This document shows, piece by piece, positions 17,883-26,865 of a stretch of DNA of 64,000 nt. The position numbers and the translations under genes were made by a program. Within the stretch, counting starts at the first letter, position 1; each line of letters starts with the position of its first letter. The notes beneath the pieces are model-generated. The model searched no databases and was not told the origin of the DNA. It worked only from the letters and a program-made list of their open reading frames with translations. Where the stretch lies: NCBI RefSeq assembly GCF_000718635.1, contig NZ_JOBF01000023.1, forward strand, positions 1-64,000, in the 5' to 3' direction. This stretch comes from Streptomyces varsoviensis (GTDB lineage Bacteria > Actinomycetota > Actinomycetes > Streptomycetales > Streptomycetaceae).

Positions 17883-19157
17883 TCATCCGCAGACGCGCGG
17901 CGGCCAGGGCGCGCCGCGCACCCGCTCCCGCACCTGGTCGACCTCGCGGAGCAGGGCGTCCAGGTCCTGCCCCGGGTCGCTGAGGAATTTCAGGACCGCC
18001 CGCTGGAAGGCGGTGCGCAGCGGCGGCGGCATGGAGTCGGAGGCGTCCAGGCAGCGGGCGCCGGGGGTGTGCAGCGCCGCGGCGGCGCGCCGGGAGACCG
18101 CGTCGGGGTAGCGCGCGGAGCGCGGCGGCGCCTTGTCGACGAAGAACGGCGGCAGGGCGCCCTCGGGCGGGTCGGCCGTCCACGCCGTACGGGCCCGGTC
18201 GGACGCGAGGTAGCGCATCAGCCGCTCGGCCTGCGCGGTGGCGTGGAACATCGCGGCGAAGTCGGCGGAGACCTCGTGCGCGGTGGAGCGGCGGTCCGCG
18301 CCCGGCAGGACCCGGGCGGAGTCGGCGAAGTCCGCCTTCAGGCCGGGCGGGTAGGAGCCGCGGGCGAAGGTGCCCTGGTGCTCCATGGCGCACTGCGGGG
18401 AGGGCCCGGCCATGCGGGCCCCCGCGCCGGCGAAGCCGCGGTTCAGCGCGGATTTCGCGGGCCCGGCGCCGAAGATGCCGCCGAACGCCTTCCACGCGCC
18501 GGCGACCTCGGGCGAGGTCCACGGCAGCTCGCCGGCCGCCCACTTCTCGTACACGCCCCGGCCGCGCCGCTGGAGCAGGAGGTCCTCGATCCAGTCGGTG
18601 CCGGGCCAGCCGGACGCCGCGCCGTCGCCCATGCCCGCGCACCACTGACGGCCGTCGCGGGCGAGGGCGGCCAGTTCGCCGGGCCGGTGGCGCGCGGGGT
18701 CGTACCAGACGACGCTCTTGAGGTCGGCCTTCACCGGGAACGCGTAGGTGTGGCCGTCGAACGCCGGGGTCCACAGCGGGTCGAAGGCGTCCCACTGCGC
18801 GCGGCCCAGCACGCCGTCGAGGCTTTTCAGGGCCTTCTTGCGGACGGCGTAGTCGGCGACCTCGCCGGCGCTCGGCAGGATCGCGATGTCGGGCGAGGTG
18901 CCCGCGCCGACCTCGGAGAGCAGCACCTCGCGCAGGGCCGTGGTGCCCTGGTAGTCGACGTTGATGCCGGTCGCGGCGGTGAAGTCGGCCAGTACCCGCC
19001 GGAACGCCTCGCCCTCGGCGCCGGTCCAGGTGGCGAGGACGGTGACGCCGCCCGCGGCGCGGGAGCGCGCGTCGCCCGCGCCGACGGCGCACACGATCAG
19101 CAGCCACAGGGCGAGTACGGCGGCGGTGACCGTACGGGGCCGGGGCGCGGCGGTCAT
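17883..19157 (-). CDS. Extracellular substrate-binding protein, GlnH-like position
   Basis: This 424-residue protein has an N-terminal hydrophobic segment TAAVLALWLLIVCAVGAG, then a periplasmic-binding-protein fold (VTVLATWTGAEGEAFRRVL, SPDIAILPSAGEVADYA, and FPVKADLKSVVWYDPARH). The cysteine in LLIVC is not a canonical lipobox, so anchoring may be by an uncleaved helix. It is the last gene of the operon and overlaps the preceding membrane-protein gene by ATGA. In mycobacteria the PknG operon contains GlnX (membrane) and GlnH (amino-acid-binding lipoprotein), and the gene order here fits that module. No ABC permease or ATPase accompanies it, which supports sensing rather than uptake. The ligand is unknown. 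Confidence 0.75.
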   Translation of the reverse strand: MTAAPRPRTVTAAVLALWLLIVCAVGAGDARSRAAGGVTVLATWTGAEGEAFRRVLADFTAATGINVDYQGTTALREVLLSEVGAGTSPDIAILPSAGEVADYAVRKKALKSLDGVLGRAQWDAFDPLWTPAFDGHTYAFPVKADLKSVVWYDPARHRPGELAALARDGRQWCAGMGDGAASGWPGTDWIEDLLLQRRGRGVYEKWAAGELPWTSPEVAGAWKAFGGIFGAGPAKSALNRGFAGAGARMAGPSPQCAMEHQGTFARGSYPPGLKADFADSARVLPGADRRSTAHEVSADFAAMFHATAQAERLMRYLASDRARTAWTADPPEGALPPFFVDKAPPRSARYPDAVSRRAAAALHTPGARCLDASDSMPPPLRTAFQRAVLKFLSDPGQDLDALLREVDQVRERVRGAPWPPRVCG

Positions 19158-20086
19158 CGGGGCTGGAACCGGTACTCGTCGATGCGGGGCTGGAGCCCGG
19201 CGAGTACCAGCGCCGCCAGCACCGTGCCGCCCAGCGGGATCAGGCCGACGACGCCCGCGCGCCAGTGGGTGTCCTGCATGGTGTCGCGCACCTCCGGGAG
19301 GACTTGAGGGGTCGCGGGGCCCGATGCCCCGGCGGCCAGGAGCGTGCGGGCCGACTCCAGCCGATCCTGGATCTGGCCGGTGAACACCGCCAGCGGCAGC
19401 AGGAGGGCCAGGAGCGCCGTCGCGGCGGCGAGGAACGGGTTGACCAGCCGCCGGAAGCGCCTGCGCACGAAGCGCTGGGTGTCCACGAGCAGCCGGCCGA
19501 GGGCGGCGAAGAGCGCGCCGGCCACGATCCAGGCCAGCCACAGCACCCAGCCGAAGGACACCTGCCGGTCCAGCACGCCCGACTGCCGCCGCTGGAGCTG
19601 GTCGAGGCGGTCGAGGATGCCGCTGTCGCCGCCGGACCGCAGCATGGCGCCCGCGTAGCCGAGGTAGGCGTCGCGCAGCGTCGGATTGCCGCGGTTGACG
19701 TACGCCTGCTGGACGAGGTCGGCGTAGGAGGAGACCAGGCCGGTGGCGGTGCGCAGGTTCTGGCGGCCGGAGTCGCCGGCGACGGTGCCCTTGACGGCCT
19801 GGGCGAGGTTCTGGTTGGCGGTGGACAGCGCGCTGCGGTAGTCCTCGCCGGGGCCCTCGATGTCGGCGGTGCCGTGGCCGAGGCCCTGCCGGGCGCTGTC
19901 GTAGGACTGGGCGAGGGCGTCCCGTACCGAGGCGATCTGCACGATGGCGGGGGCGGTGGCGCCGGTCACGGCGCCGGCGTTGCGGCTGACGCCGTAGTAG
20001 GCGGCGAGCAGCGCGGCGAAGGCGAACGCGGTCAGCGCCAGCAGGGCGGTCAGCCGGCGGACGAGGAAGGCGCGGGTGCCGCTCAC
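19154..20086 (-). CDS. GlnX-like four-helix membrane protein
   Basis: This 310-residue protein starts at GTG 20086, overlapping the VWA gene's stop (GTGA). Its first helix, LTALLALTAFAFAALLAAYYGV, is followed by a helical extracytoplasmic region of about 140 residues containing repeated Ala-rich helices (ALSTANQNLAQAVKG). Three more helices follow, near GWVLWLAWIVAGALFAALG, FLAAATALLALLLPLAVFTG and VVGLIPLGGTVLAALVLAGL. The layout resembles mycobacterial GlnX, the transmembrane link between GlnH and PknG. It would sense occupancy of the downstream binding protein and pass a signal to the kinase. This role is inferred from gene order and topology, not from a conserved motif. Confidence 0.65.
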   Translation of the reverse strand: MSGTRAFLVRRLTALLALTAFAFAALLAAYYGVSRNAGAVTGATAPAIVQIASVRDALAQSYDSARQGLGHGTADIEGPGEDYRSALSTANQNLAQAVKGTVAGDSGRQNLRTATGLVSSYADLVQQAYVNRGNPTLRDAYLGYAGAMLRSGGDSGILDRLDQLQRRQSGVLDRQVSFGWVLWLAWIVAGALFAALGRLLVDTQRFVRRRFRRLVNPFLAAATALLALLLPLAVFTGQIQDRLESARTLLAAGASGPATPQVLPEVRDTMQDTHWRAGVVGLIPLGGTVLAALVLAGLQPRIDEYRFQPR

Positions 20087-21525
20087 GCGGGCGGCCCGGC
20101 GCGCAGCGGGCTGTTGCACTCCTCGCAGTACGCCGCGTCGCCGGGGTTGACGCGCCCGCACGCGGCGCAGACGAGGTCCGGCGGCGGGTCCGCGGGCCGC
20201 TCCTGGGCCGGCTCGTCCTCGCCGCCGGGCGGGCGGCGGCTCTCGTCGTTGATGACGAGGATGGAGCTGAGGTCGATGGCCTGGAAGTCGTCGCGCAGCT
20301 CCACGACGCCGGCGGGCGCGTCGACGATCCGTACGAGCCGGGCCAGCCGCGCCAGCACCCGCCCGTCGCCGGTGGTGTGGGCGAGCCCGGCCGCCCGGCC
20401 CCACAGCCGCCGGGCCTTCTCGCGGTCGCCCCGGTCGTACGCCGCGCACCCCTCGGCGACCGCGTCGGCCAGCTCGGCCTGGGCGTCGTAGTGCGCGAGG
20501 CTGGGGTCGGCGGAGAGGAAGGGCGGCGGGTCCTTCGTCCAGCGGACCAGGACGGAGGCGGGTTCGGGCGCCGGGGGCGCGGCCTCTCCGGTGGGCTCCA
20601 GCTCGACGGCGGCGAGCTCCACGTCCTGGTCCACCGGGTCGCCGTCCGGGTCCGCGGTCAGGCACACGTGGTACTCGCGGACCTCGTCGCCCCAGGCGGC
20701 GGCGGAGTACGACCAGGTCCGCCCGTCCCCGACCCCGTCTCCGTACCCGCCCTGCCCGGTGAGGTCGGCGCGGGTGGGGTGGACCTGCCGGACGAACCGC
20801 AGCTCGCTGCCGGCCCGGTGCCGGACGACGAGCCGCACCTGGGCGAGGGACTTGGCCATCGCGCTGCTCACCAGCGCCCGGAACTCCGCCTCCAGGTCGG
20901 AGTCGTCGCGCACCGCGTCGGCCCGGCCGTGCAGCCCGGCGGCGATCCGCCGCAGCTCGGCCTGGTCCCAGTCCTCGCCGATGCCGCGCGCGTCGCAGAT
21001 GAAGCGGCCGGCGCAGTCGGCCAGCACCTCGTCCAGCCGGCCGGGCGGGTCGTGCTCGTTCTTGCCGTCGGTCAGCAGCAGGGTGTGCCGGATCGGGACG
21101 CGGTGCGCGGCGTGCAGCTCGCCCGCGCGCGCCAGCCAGGTGGCCATCGCGGTGCCGCCGGTGGCGTCGAGCCGGTACGCGGCCCGGACCGCCCGCTCCT
21201 TGGAGTCGGGCCCGGCGACGGCGAGTTCACCGCCGGAGGGGAACGCGACGCGGGCCTGCTCGGTGCCCTCGACGATGGCGAAGCGGGTGCCGTCGCGGAG
21301 CAGGCGGACGGCCGCGGCGGTGGCCCGCCGGGCGGCGGCGATCTTCGTCGGGGGCCAGCTCATGGACGACGAGCAGTCGATGACGATGACCTCGCTGGCC
21401 TCGGTGTGCGCCGCCGCCGGGCCCAGCCCCCGGGCGGCGACCGTCACGATGGCGTGCATCTCGCCGCGGCCCGCCGCGGCCGGCAGGTACTTGTTCTGGT
21501 GCACCCGCACCGTGATCTCGCTCAT
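20083..21525 (-). CDS. VWA-domain protein with C-terminal zinc ribbon
   Basis: This 480-residue cytoplasmic protein has a von Willebrand factor A domain. The MIDAS is visible as VIDCSSSMS (DxSxS), with TGGTAMATWL and LLTDGKNEHD supplying the other metal ligands. A linker domain of unknown fold follows, then a C-terminal zinc ribbon CAACGRVNPGDAAYCEECN with two Cys pairs. The adjacent PknG-like kinase also begins with Cys pairs, which suggests the two share an interaction surface. It may serve as a scaffold or a phosphorylation target, similar to FHA/VWA proteins that partner kinases. The position between PknG and GlnX is not part of the mycobacterial operon and is an addition. Confidence 0.8.
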   Translation of the reverse strand: MSEITVRVHQNKYLPAAAGRGEMHAIVTVAARGLGPAAAHTEASEVIVIDCSSSMSWPPTKIAAARRATAAAVRLLRDGTRFAIVEGTEQARVAFPSGGELAVAGPDSKERAVRAAYRLDATGGTAMATWLARAGELHAAHRVPIRHTLLLTDGKNEHDPPGRLDEVLADCAGRFICDARGIGEDWDQAELRRIAAGLHGRADAVRDDSDLEAEFRALVSSAMAKSLAQVRLVVRHRAGSELRFVRQVHPTRADLTGQGGYGDGVGDGRTWSYSAAAWGDEVREYHVCLTADPDGDPVDQDVELAAVELEPTGEAAPPAPEPASVLVRWTKDPPPFLSADPSLAHYDAQAELADAVAEGCAAYDRGDREKARRLWGRAAGLAHTTGDGRVLARLARLVRIVDAPAGVVELRDDFQAIDLSSILVINDESRRPPGGEDEPAQERPADPPPDLVCAACGRVNPGDAAYCEECNSPLRAGPPA

Positions 21526-21545
21526 CTGGTCCCCGTGTCGTGCGG

Positions 21546-24044
21546 TCAGGCCCTCGTCAGCGGGCGGATGGAGTTGGCACGGTCCACGAGGGCCCCGTGC
21601 TCGTCGGCGGTACGGGCCTGCCGCTGGGCGATGCGCCGCAGCGAGGCTTCGAGCAGGGCGCGCAGCGCCGCCTCCGGGTCCGGGCGGGCCTGCGCCGTCC
21701 GGCGGCGGCCGCGCCGGGGGCGCCGGCGGGGGCGCGGCGGCGCGAAGCGCGGGGCGGCGAACAGCGGCGCGGCGAAGCCCCGGGCGGCGGCCCGCACCTC
21801 GTCGGCGGAGTGCGTACGGGCCCAGTCCAGCGCGGTCTGGAGCACCTCCGCGTTGAGCCGGTCGCGGGCCTCCCCGGAGGGCTGCCCGTCGTCGAGGTCG
21901 AGGCGCGGCAGCCGGCGCACCGCGTCCTGGAAGTCCTCGACGGACGGCAGCCGGTACGGGGCCGGGCCCAGCCGCCCGGCACGGATGCGTACCGCCGCGA
22001 GCTGCGCGGCGTCGTAGTGGCGCGAGACCATCGGCACCCCGTCCAGGACCCGCACGGCCGCGTCCCGGTCGCCGGCCGCCAGCCGCAGCCGCGCCAGCCC
22101 GAACGCGGCGCTGCCCTGCGACCGGTTGCGCTGCCACACGGCCTGGTAGAACCACTCGGCCGAGGCCAGGTTCCCCAGCCGCTCCGAGCAGTAGCCGAGC
22201 GCGAGCTTCGGCGCGTACTCGCCCGGCAGTACCCGGTAGACGCGTCCGAACTGCCGCGCCGCGACCTCCACTTGGCCGCGCGCCAGCAGCAGCAGCGCGC
22301 GGTGCCAGCTCAGCCGCCAGTCGTAGGGGGCGTCGCCGGCGCCGATGACGCGGCGCGCCTTCGCCAGCCGCCGGGCCGCCAGGGGCAGCCGGCCGAGCGC
22401 CAGGTGCGCCCGGCACTGTCGGAACTGGATCTCGGGGGACTCCGGCTCGTACCGGGAGGCGTCGAGCTGCTCGATGAGGCGGCGCGGCCCCGCGTCCGTC
22501 GGGGTGATCAGCAGCGGGGTGCCGGGGTCCTTCGGGTCGGGGAACGGCACGGGCAGACCGGGCACCACCCGGTCGGGGTCCGGCAGCCCGTGTCCGAGCG
22601 GCCGCGGCGCGAGGGCGGCGGGGCCGCCGCCGGCGGGCGCGGCGTCGAGCCAGTGCTCCAGCGGCGGGATGCGGCCCAGCGAGGCGTCGAGGAGCGCGGC
22701 GGTGGGGGCGAACAGCGTGGACGGCTCGGGGTGCTCCTCCTCCAGCCGCAGCGAACGCGTCTCCCGCAGGATGCCGCGCAACTGCTCCGCCATCTCGCGG
22801 GCGGAGGCGAAGCGCTGCCGCGGGTCGGGGGCGGTGGCGCGGGCGATGGCGTGCTCGTAGGAGGTGGCGGCGAGGCCGGGCGGCTGCTGCTCGGGCCGCT
22901 CCGCCCGCAGCGAGAGGTCTTTGAGGGTGCGGCCGACGCTGTAGATGTCGGAGCGCGCGCCGAGCCCCGCGAAGCCGTGCCGCTCGACCTCGGGCGGCGC
23001 GTAATGGGGGGTGATGACGGGGCGGCCGCCCTCCTTCGGTTCGCCGAGCCGGTACATCGCCCCCAGATCGATGATCTTGATCTTCCCCTCGTGGTGCATC
23101 ACGTTGCCCGGCTTCATGTCGCAGTACACGAGCCGCTCGCCGTGCAGATACTCCAGGGCGTCCAGGATCAGGCAGCCGTACGTGAGGATGTGCTCGTACA
23201 GCCGGGGCCCGTCGTACGGCGGCTCGGCGTGCGCGATGAACTCCTTGATCTGGGCGAGCGTCGTGCCGCCCACGAACTCCATGACGATGTAGCCCGTCAC
23301 CTGGCGGCTGTTGCGGGCCGGGTGCGTCACGTAGTTGATGATGCGGACGATGTTGGGGTGGTCGAGCGTGCGCAGATGGCGCCGCTCCTCCAGCGCCATC
23401 TCCAGCGACGCCCGGTCCTCCGTGTTGATCAGACCCTTGATCGCCACGGGCCGGTCGTCGAGCTTGGTGTCCTCGGCGAGATACACCCAGCCCATCCCGC
23501 CGAACGCGATACAGCCCACCACGCGGTACTGGTCGCCCAGCAGATCGCCGGGGCCGAGCTGCGGGGCGAAGTCGAAGGGATGGCGGCAGTTGCGGCAGAA
23601 CCCCGAGGTCAGCGCGGGCTGCCCGGCGTACGGCGCGCCGACCACGTGGCCGCAGCCCTCGTTCGCGCAGACCTGGCCCCGCGAGGGCGGCCGGGGATCG
23701 TCGAGGACGAGGCTGTCGCGGGAGAGCAGATCGACGTACGGCAGCTCCAGCAGCCCCCCGCCCGCCTCCCGCACCGCGAAGAGCCGCGCCGTACGCTGCC
23801 GGGCCCGCGCGGCCGTACGGGTGGTCGCCGTCTCGATGAGGTCGGCGGTGGCGCCGCCCCCGGGGCCGGTCCCGGGGACGGCGGGAGGGGACGGCTGCGA
23901 CGGGGCGAGAGGGGTGTGAGGGACGGTGGGGGGCTGCAGGGGCTGCCGCCCGCAGTCGGAGCAGAACCCGTTGGGCTTGATACGGCCGGGGCAGGGGGGC
24001 CGGTCGCAAGGGGGGCCGGCGGGGGAGGGGGCGGCGGGCGTCAT
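21546..24044 (-). CDS. PknG-like serine/threonine protein kinase
   Basis: This 832-residue soluble kinase has the domain order of mycobacterial PknG. An N-terminal Cys-pair segment (CPGRIKPNGFCSDCG) and a rubredoxin-like zinc site (CANEGCG ... CRNCRHPF) precede the kinase domain. There the glycine loop is FGGMGWVYLAED, the lysine is in VAIKGL, the catalytic loop is LVYCDMKPGNVM and the metal motif is DLG. The HRD and DFG motifs are replaced by YCD and DLG, as is typical of this family. A C-terminal TPR-like region from about residue 530 has helical pairs such as LALGRLPLAARRLAKARRV. It starts at 24044 and overlaps the protease gene by four bases. It is likely to link amino-acid availability to metabolism. 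Confidence 0.9.
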   Translation of the reverse strand: MTPAAPSPAGPPCDRPPCPGRIKPNGFCSDCGRQPLQPPTVPHTPLAPSQPSPPAVPGTGPGGGATADLIETATTRTAARARQRTARLFAVREAGGGLLELPYVDLLSRDSLVLDDPRPPSRGQVCANEGCGHVVGAPYAGQPALTSGFCRNCRHPFDFAPQLGPGDLLGDQYRVVGCIAFGGMGWVYLAEDTKLDDRPVAIKGLINTEDRASLEMALEERRHLRTLDHPNIVRIINYVTHPARNSRQVTGYIVMEFVGGTTLAQIKEFIAHAEPPYDGPRLYEHILTYGCLILDALEYLHGERLVYCDMKPGNVMHHEGKIKIIDLGAMYRLGEPKEGGRPVITPHYAPPEVERHGFAGLGARSDIYSVGRTLKDLSLRAERPEQQPPGLAATSYEHAIARATAPDPRQRFASAREMAEQLRGILRETRSLRLEEEHPEPSTLFAPTAALLDASLGRIPPLEHWLDAAPAGGGPAALAPRPLGHGLPDPDRVVPGLPVPFPDPKDPGTPLLITPTDAGPRRLIEQLDASRYEPESPEIQFRQCRAHLALGRLPLAARRLAKARRVIGAGDAPYDWRLSWHRALLLLARGQVEVAARQFGRVYRVLPGEYAPKLALGYCSERLGNLASAEWFYQAVWQRNRSQGSAAFGLARLRLAAGDRDAAVRVLDGVPMVSRHYDAAQLAAVRIRAGRLGPAPYRLPSVEDFQDAVRRLPRLDLDDGQPSGEARDRLNAEVLQTALDWARTHSADEVRAAARGFAAPLFAAPRFAPPRPRRRPRRGRRRTAQARPDPEAALRALLEASLRRIAQRQARTADEHGALVDRANSIRPLTRA

Positions 24045-26026
24045 GAGGTGCCTTCTCGGGGCGTGTCGGGGGGCTGGGCAGGGGCCTCCGCCTCCGCTTC
24101 CGCCTCCGGCGGCCGGCCGTGTTCGCCGTACGCGTCGTACTCGCCGTGCTCGCCGTACGCGTCGTACTCGCCGTACTCGCCGTGCTCGGCGCGGCTGACG
24201 GCTCGCGCGAAGGCGTATACGGCCTCCTCGGCGGCGCCCAGGCCGAACGGCCTGGCGTCGAGGGCCTGCCGGGCCGCGCGCCGCAGCCGCACCATGTCCT
24301 CCCGCTCGGCGGGCCCCAGCGCCCCCAGCTTCGCGACGGCGGCGCTGAGCAGCCCCTCCAGGTCGCCGCGCGCGAGCTCCAGCTCCGTCGCGGCCCGTAC
24401 CCGCTCCGCCGCCGCCCGCCGCTCCGCCTCGGCCCGCGCCAGCACGGCGGTCACCGCGCGCTCGAAGGCGGCGAGCTTCGGCAGCACGCGGTAGCTGCGC
24501 AGCTCGGGGTCGGCGCGCAGCAGACTCCGGGTGAGGTGCAGATCGCCCGCGTGGCTCCGGGCCTCCTCACCGGCCGACCGCACCCGCTCGACCTGCTCGC
24601 CCAACCGCGTCAGCCAGGCGTCCACGCGCTCCGGGTCGGGCCGGAACAGCTCCTCGGCGAGGGCCAGTCCGGGGGCGCGGGGGTCGTGGAAGACGAGCAG
24701 TAGTTTCCCGCCGCGGGAGGCGAGGAGGTCGAGGGTGCGCAGCAGCCCGTCCGGGTCCGGCGCCCGGTCGACGCCGACGGCCACGATGGTGAGGGGGACC
24801 GTGCCCGTACGGATGAGGTCGGCGGGCGACGCGCCGTCGTGCGTCCTCAGCTCCATGCGGTCCGCGACCAGCCGGGCGAGTTCGGGCGCGGTCCAGTCCT
24901 GCGCGACGATGGCCAGGTCCACGCTGCCGACCGGCGGCACGGTGCCCCGCGGATGCCGGGTCACGCGCGGCAGCGAATGCCCCCCGGACAGCTCGCGGCC
25001 GGCGAGGGTCACGGCGCGGCGGAGCGTCTCGTACTTCTCCGGCTCCTCGTCGGTGATGACTAGGGACTCGACGTCCTTGAAGAAGCCGTCACCGCCGACG
25101 CCGCCGGTGCGGGCGCCGTGGCCGGTGGCGTCGAAGCCGTTTTGTACGGGCGCGTGGTCGCCGTCGCGTACGGGCGCGCGCCCACCGTCCCGTACGGGCG
25201 CGTGGCCGCCGTTCCGTACGGGCGCGGCCCCGCCGCCCGGCAGCCCGAGGCTGCCGCGCCGGAGCCAGCGGGTGAGGCGGCGGGCGAGCCGCACGTCCTG
25301 CGCGCCGTTGGCCAGTTCGGAGACCAGCCGCCGGTCGATGCTCTGCCTGCCGTGCACCCACTGGGCGACGACGGGGAGGTGGTACAGGATCGTCTCGGTC
25401 GGGATCATGTACGAGAGGGAGCGGCGCTGCCCGGTGGGCACGGCGTCCGCCGGATCGTCGTAGCGGCTCACCACCATGCCGATGACGTGCCCGGTGTCGC
25501 TCACCTCCACCGCCGCGCCGCTGAACCCGCGCCGGACCGTGTCCGCCGGGGTGTCCGGCGTCATCTGCACCCACTCGGACCGCGGCCCCGCCGGCCCGTC
25601 GAGGGTGGCGCGGAAGAGCATGCCGTTCTCGTTCGAGCCGGGGAAGCCGTACATGTTGACGGGCCGCCGCCAGGTCGGCGGCAGCCGGTGCAGGGAGGTG
25701 GCGTACTCGGGCGGCTGCGGGACGTCGAGCTTCAGCAGCGCCACATCGGCGCAGAGATCGGCCTGTTGCGGCTTCCAGCCGTCCTCGGCCACCCGGGCGG
25801 ACACCGGCCGCGCGTCGCGCGCCGCCGCCAGTTCGACGGCCACCTCGGCGCTCGGGTCCGGCCGCCCGTGCTGGTCGGCGATGACGTGCGCGCAGGTCAG
25901 CACGGTGTCGGTGTCCAGCAGAATCCCCGCGCCCAGGACGGCGCCGGATCTTCGACCACGGATGCGTACCCGCCAAAGACCGCTGTGCGGAAGGAGGTTG
26001 GCGGGGTGTCCCAAGTCCGCCCCCAT
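24041..26026 (-). CDS. Trypsin-like serine protease with C-terminal helical domain
   Basis: This 661-residue protein has no signal peptide, so its protease domain should be cytoplasmic. The chymotrypsin-fold triad is visible: His in VLTCAHVI, Asp in CADVALLKL and Ser in GFSGAAVEV. A Gly/Arg-rich linker of PVRNGGHAPVRDGGRA-type repeats follows at about residues 265-300. The remainder is a helical region with coiled-coil character. It ends in EYDAYGEHG repeats and an Ala/Glu tail. It is the first gene of the five-gene operon and overlaps PknG by four bases. A cytoplasmic trypsin-like protease beside a kinase and a VWA protein resembles predicted actinobacterial conflict or signalling modules. 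The substrate is unknown. Confidence 0.85.
   Translation of the reverse strand: MGADLGHPANLLPHSGLWRVRIRGRRSGAVLGAGILLDTDTVLTCAHVIADQHGRPDPSAEVAVELAAARDARPVSARVAEDGWKPQQADLCADVALLKLDVPQPPEYATSLHRLPPTWRRPVNMYGFPGSNENGMLFRATLDGPAGPRSEWVQMTPDTPADTVRRGFSGAAVEVSDTGHVIGMVVSRYDDPADAVPTGQRRSLSYMIPTETILYHLPVVAQWVHGRQSIDRRLVSELANGAQDVRLARRLTRWLRRGSLGLPGGGAAPVRNGGHAPVRDGGRAPVRDGDHAPVQNGFDATGHGARTGGVGGDGFFKDVESLVITDEEPEKYETLRRAVTLAGRELSGGHSLPRVTRHPRGTVPPVGSVDLAIVAQDWTAPELARLVADRMELRTHDGASPADLIRTGTVPLTIVAVGVDRAPDPDGLLRTLDLLASRGGKLLLVFHDPRAPGLALAEELFRPDPERVDAWLTRLGEQVERVRSAGEEARSHAGDLHLTRSLLRADPELRSYRVLPKLAAFERAVTAVLARAEAERRAAAERVRAATELELARGDLEGLLSAAVAKLGALGPAEREDMVRLRRAARQALDARPFGLGAAEEAVYAFARAVSRAEHGEYGEYDAYGEHGEYDAYGEHGRPPEAEAEAEAPAQPPDTPREGTS
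24118..24186 (-). repeat. 27-bp coding tandem repeat in protease gene
   Basis: The unit TCGCCGTACGCGTCGTACTCGCCGTGC occurs twice with further partial copies, encoding EYDAYGEHG-type repeats near the C-terminus of the protease. A second repeat (CGTACGGGCGCG-centred, three or four copies, about 25145-25230) encodes the APVRDG linker in the same gene. Confidence 0.8.
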
Positions 26027-26138
26027 GTGACGACAGCATACGCGCGCCGGTGCCCCACAGGCGCGGTCCGACTCGTGGGGAGCTTGACGGGGCGTCGGGA
26101 CGCGGGGGCGGCGGGGGCGTCGCGCGGGCCAGCGGGCC

Positions 26139-26780
26139 TCAGGCGTGCGGGCCGAGGACGACCCCTCGCCCGGCGTAGAAGCGGCCGAGCGCGTCCCATG
26201 GGACGCGGGCGAACTCCTGCGAAGCGCCCGGGAATCCGGACGGATTGTGGATGAGCAGATGGCCGTCGTCCGCCCCCACCGCGAGCACCAGATGCCCGCC
26301 GCGCGTCGCCGGCGGCGCGCCGCCCGGCGTCCGGATGGAGGGGTGCACGGAGAGCATGGCGAGCCGCCCCGCCGCCAGCTCGGCGCGGACCTCCGCCGCG
26401 GTCAGCTCCGGGCGCGACTCGGCGAACAGCCCCCAGCGCCGCCGGGCGTAGGCGGCGAACGGCGCGTAGATCAGCCCGTCCACCCGGTCCGCGTGCCGCA
26501 CGTACGCACCGGCCTCCCGGCACTCCTCGGCGAGCACGACGGACGGCGGCGCACCGCCGCGCCAGTGGTCGAGCGCCATCCGCAGACACGCCATCCCGCA
26601 CATCCGCCAGGACCAGAACCCGTACTCCTCGGCGGTGACCGCCCCGGACTTCTGCCACAGCGGGTCCTCCGCGGCCCGCATGTCGCCCGCGATGATCGCC
26701 GGTACGAGACCGGGGGACTCCCACTGGGCGTAGTAGGGGACGGGGTGACGTATGGCGCGGGGCGCCTCGACGGCTGTCAT
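26139..26780 (-). CDS. C39-like cysteine peptidase-fold protein
   Basis: This 213-residue cytoplasmic protein has a papain-like fold of the peptidase C39-like type. The probable nucleophile is the first Cys in SWRMCGMACLRM, the His is in RGGHLVLAVGADDGH, and the third residue is in LIHNPSGFPGAS. It starts at 26780. No transporter or precursor peptide lies beside it, and it has no membrane helices, so it is not a C39-type exporter. The family is used both for general proteolysis and for maturation of peptides; no role can be assigned. It is the next gene on the minus strand after the PknG operon but does not overlap it. Three regularly spaced palindromes lie upstream. Confidence 0.7.
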   Translation of the reverse strand: MTAVEAPRAIRHPVPYYAQWESPGLVPAIIAGDMRAAEDPLWQKSGAVTAEEYGFWSWRMCGMACLRMALDHWRGGAPPSVVLAEECREAGAYVRHADRVDGLIYAPFAAYARRRWGLFAESRPELTAAEVRAELAAGRLAMLSVHPSIRTPGGAPPATRGGHLVLAVGADDGHLLIHNPSGFPGASQEFARVPWDALGRFYAGRGVVLGPHA

Positions 26781-26865
26781 GCCCCCAGTCTCGCCGACGC
26801 CGGCCCGGGCCGACGGGCGCCGGACACGACGGCCCGGCCGCCGAGCCGGTGTGCGGGGCCGGCCC

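Noticed and set aside
20083..24009. A 1,308-codon frame joining the VWA protein with text over the kinase
   Set aside because: Only the last 480 codons have VWA and zinc-ribbon character. The rest is a shadow of the PknG gene. ATG 21525 is the real start.
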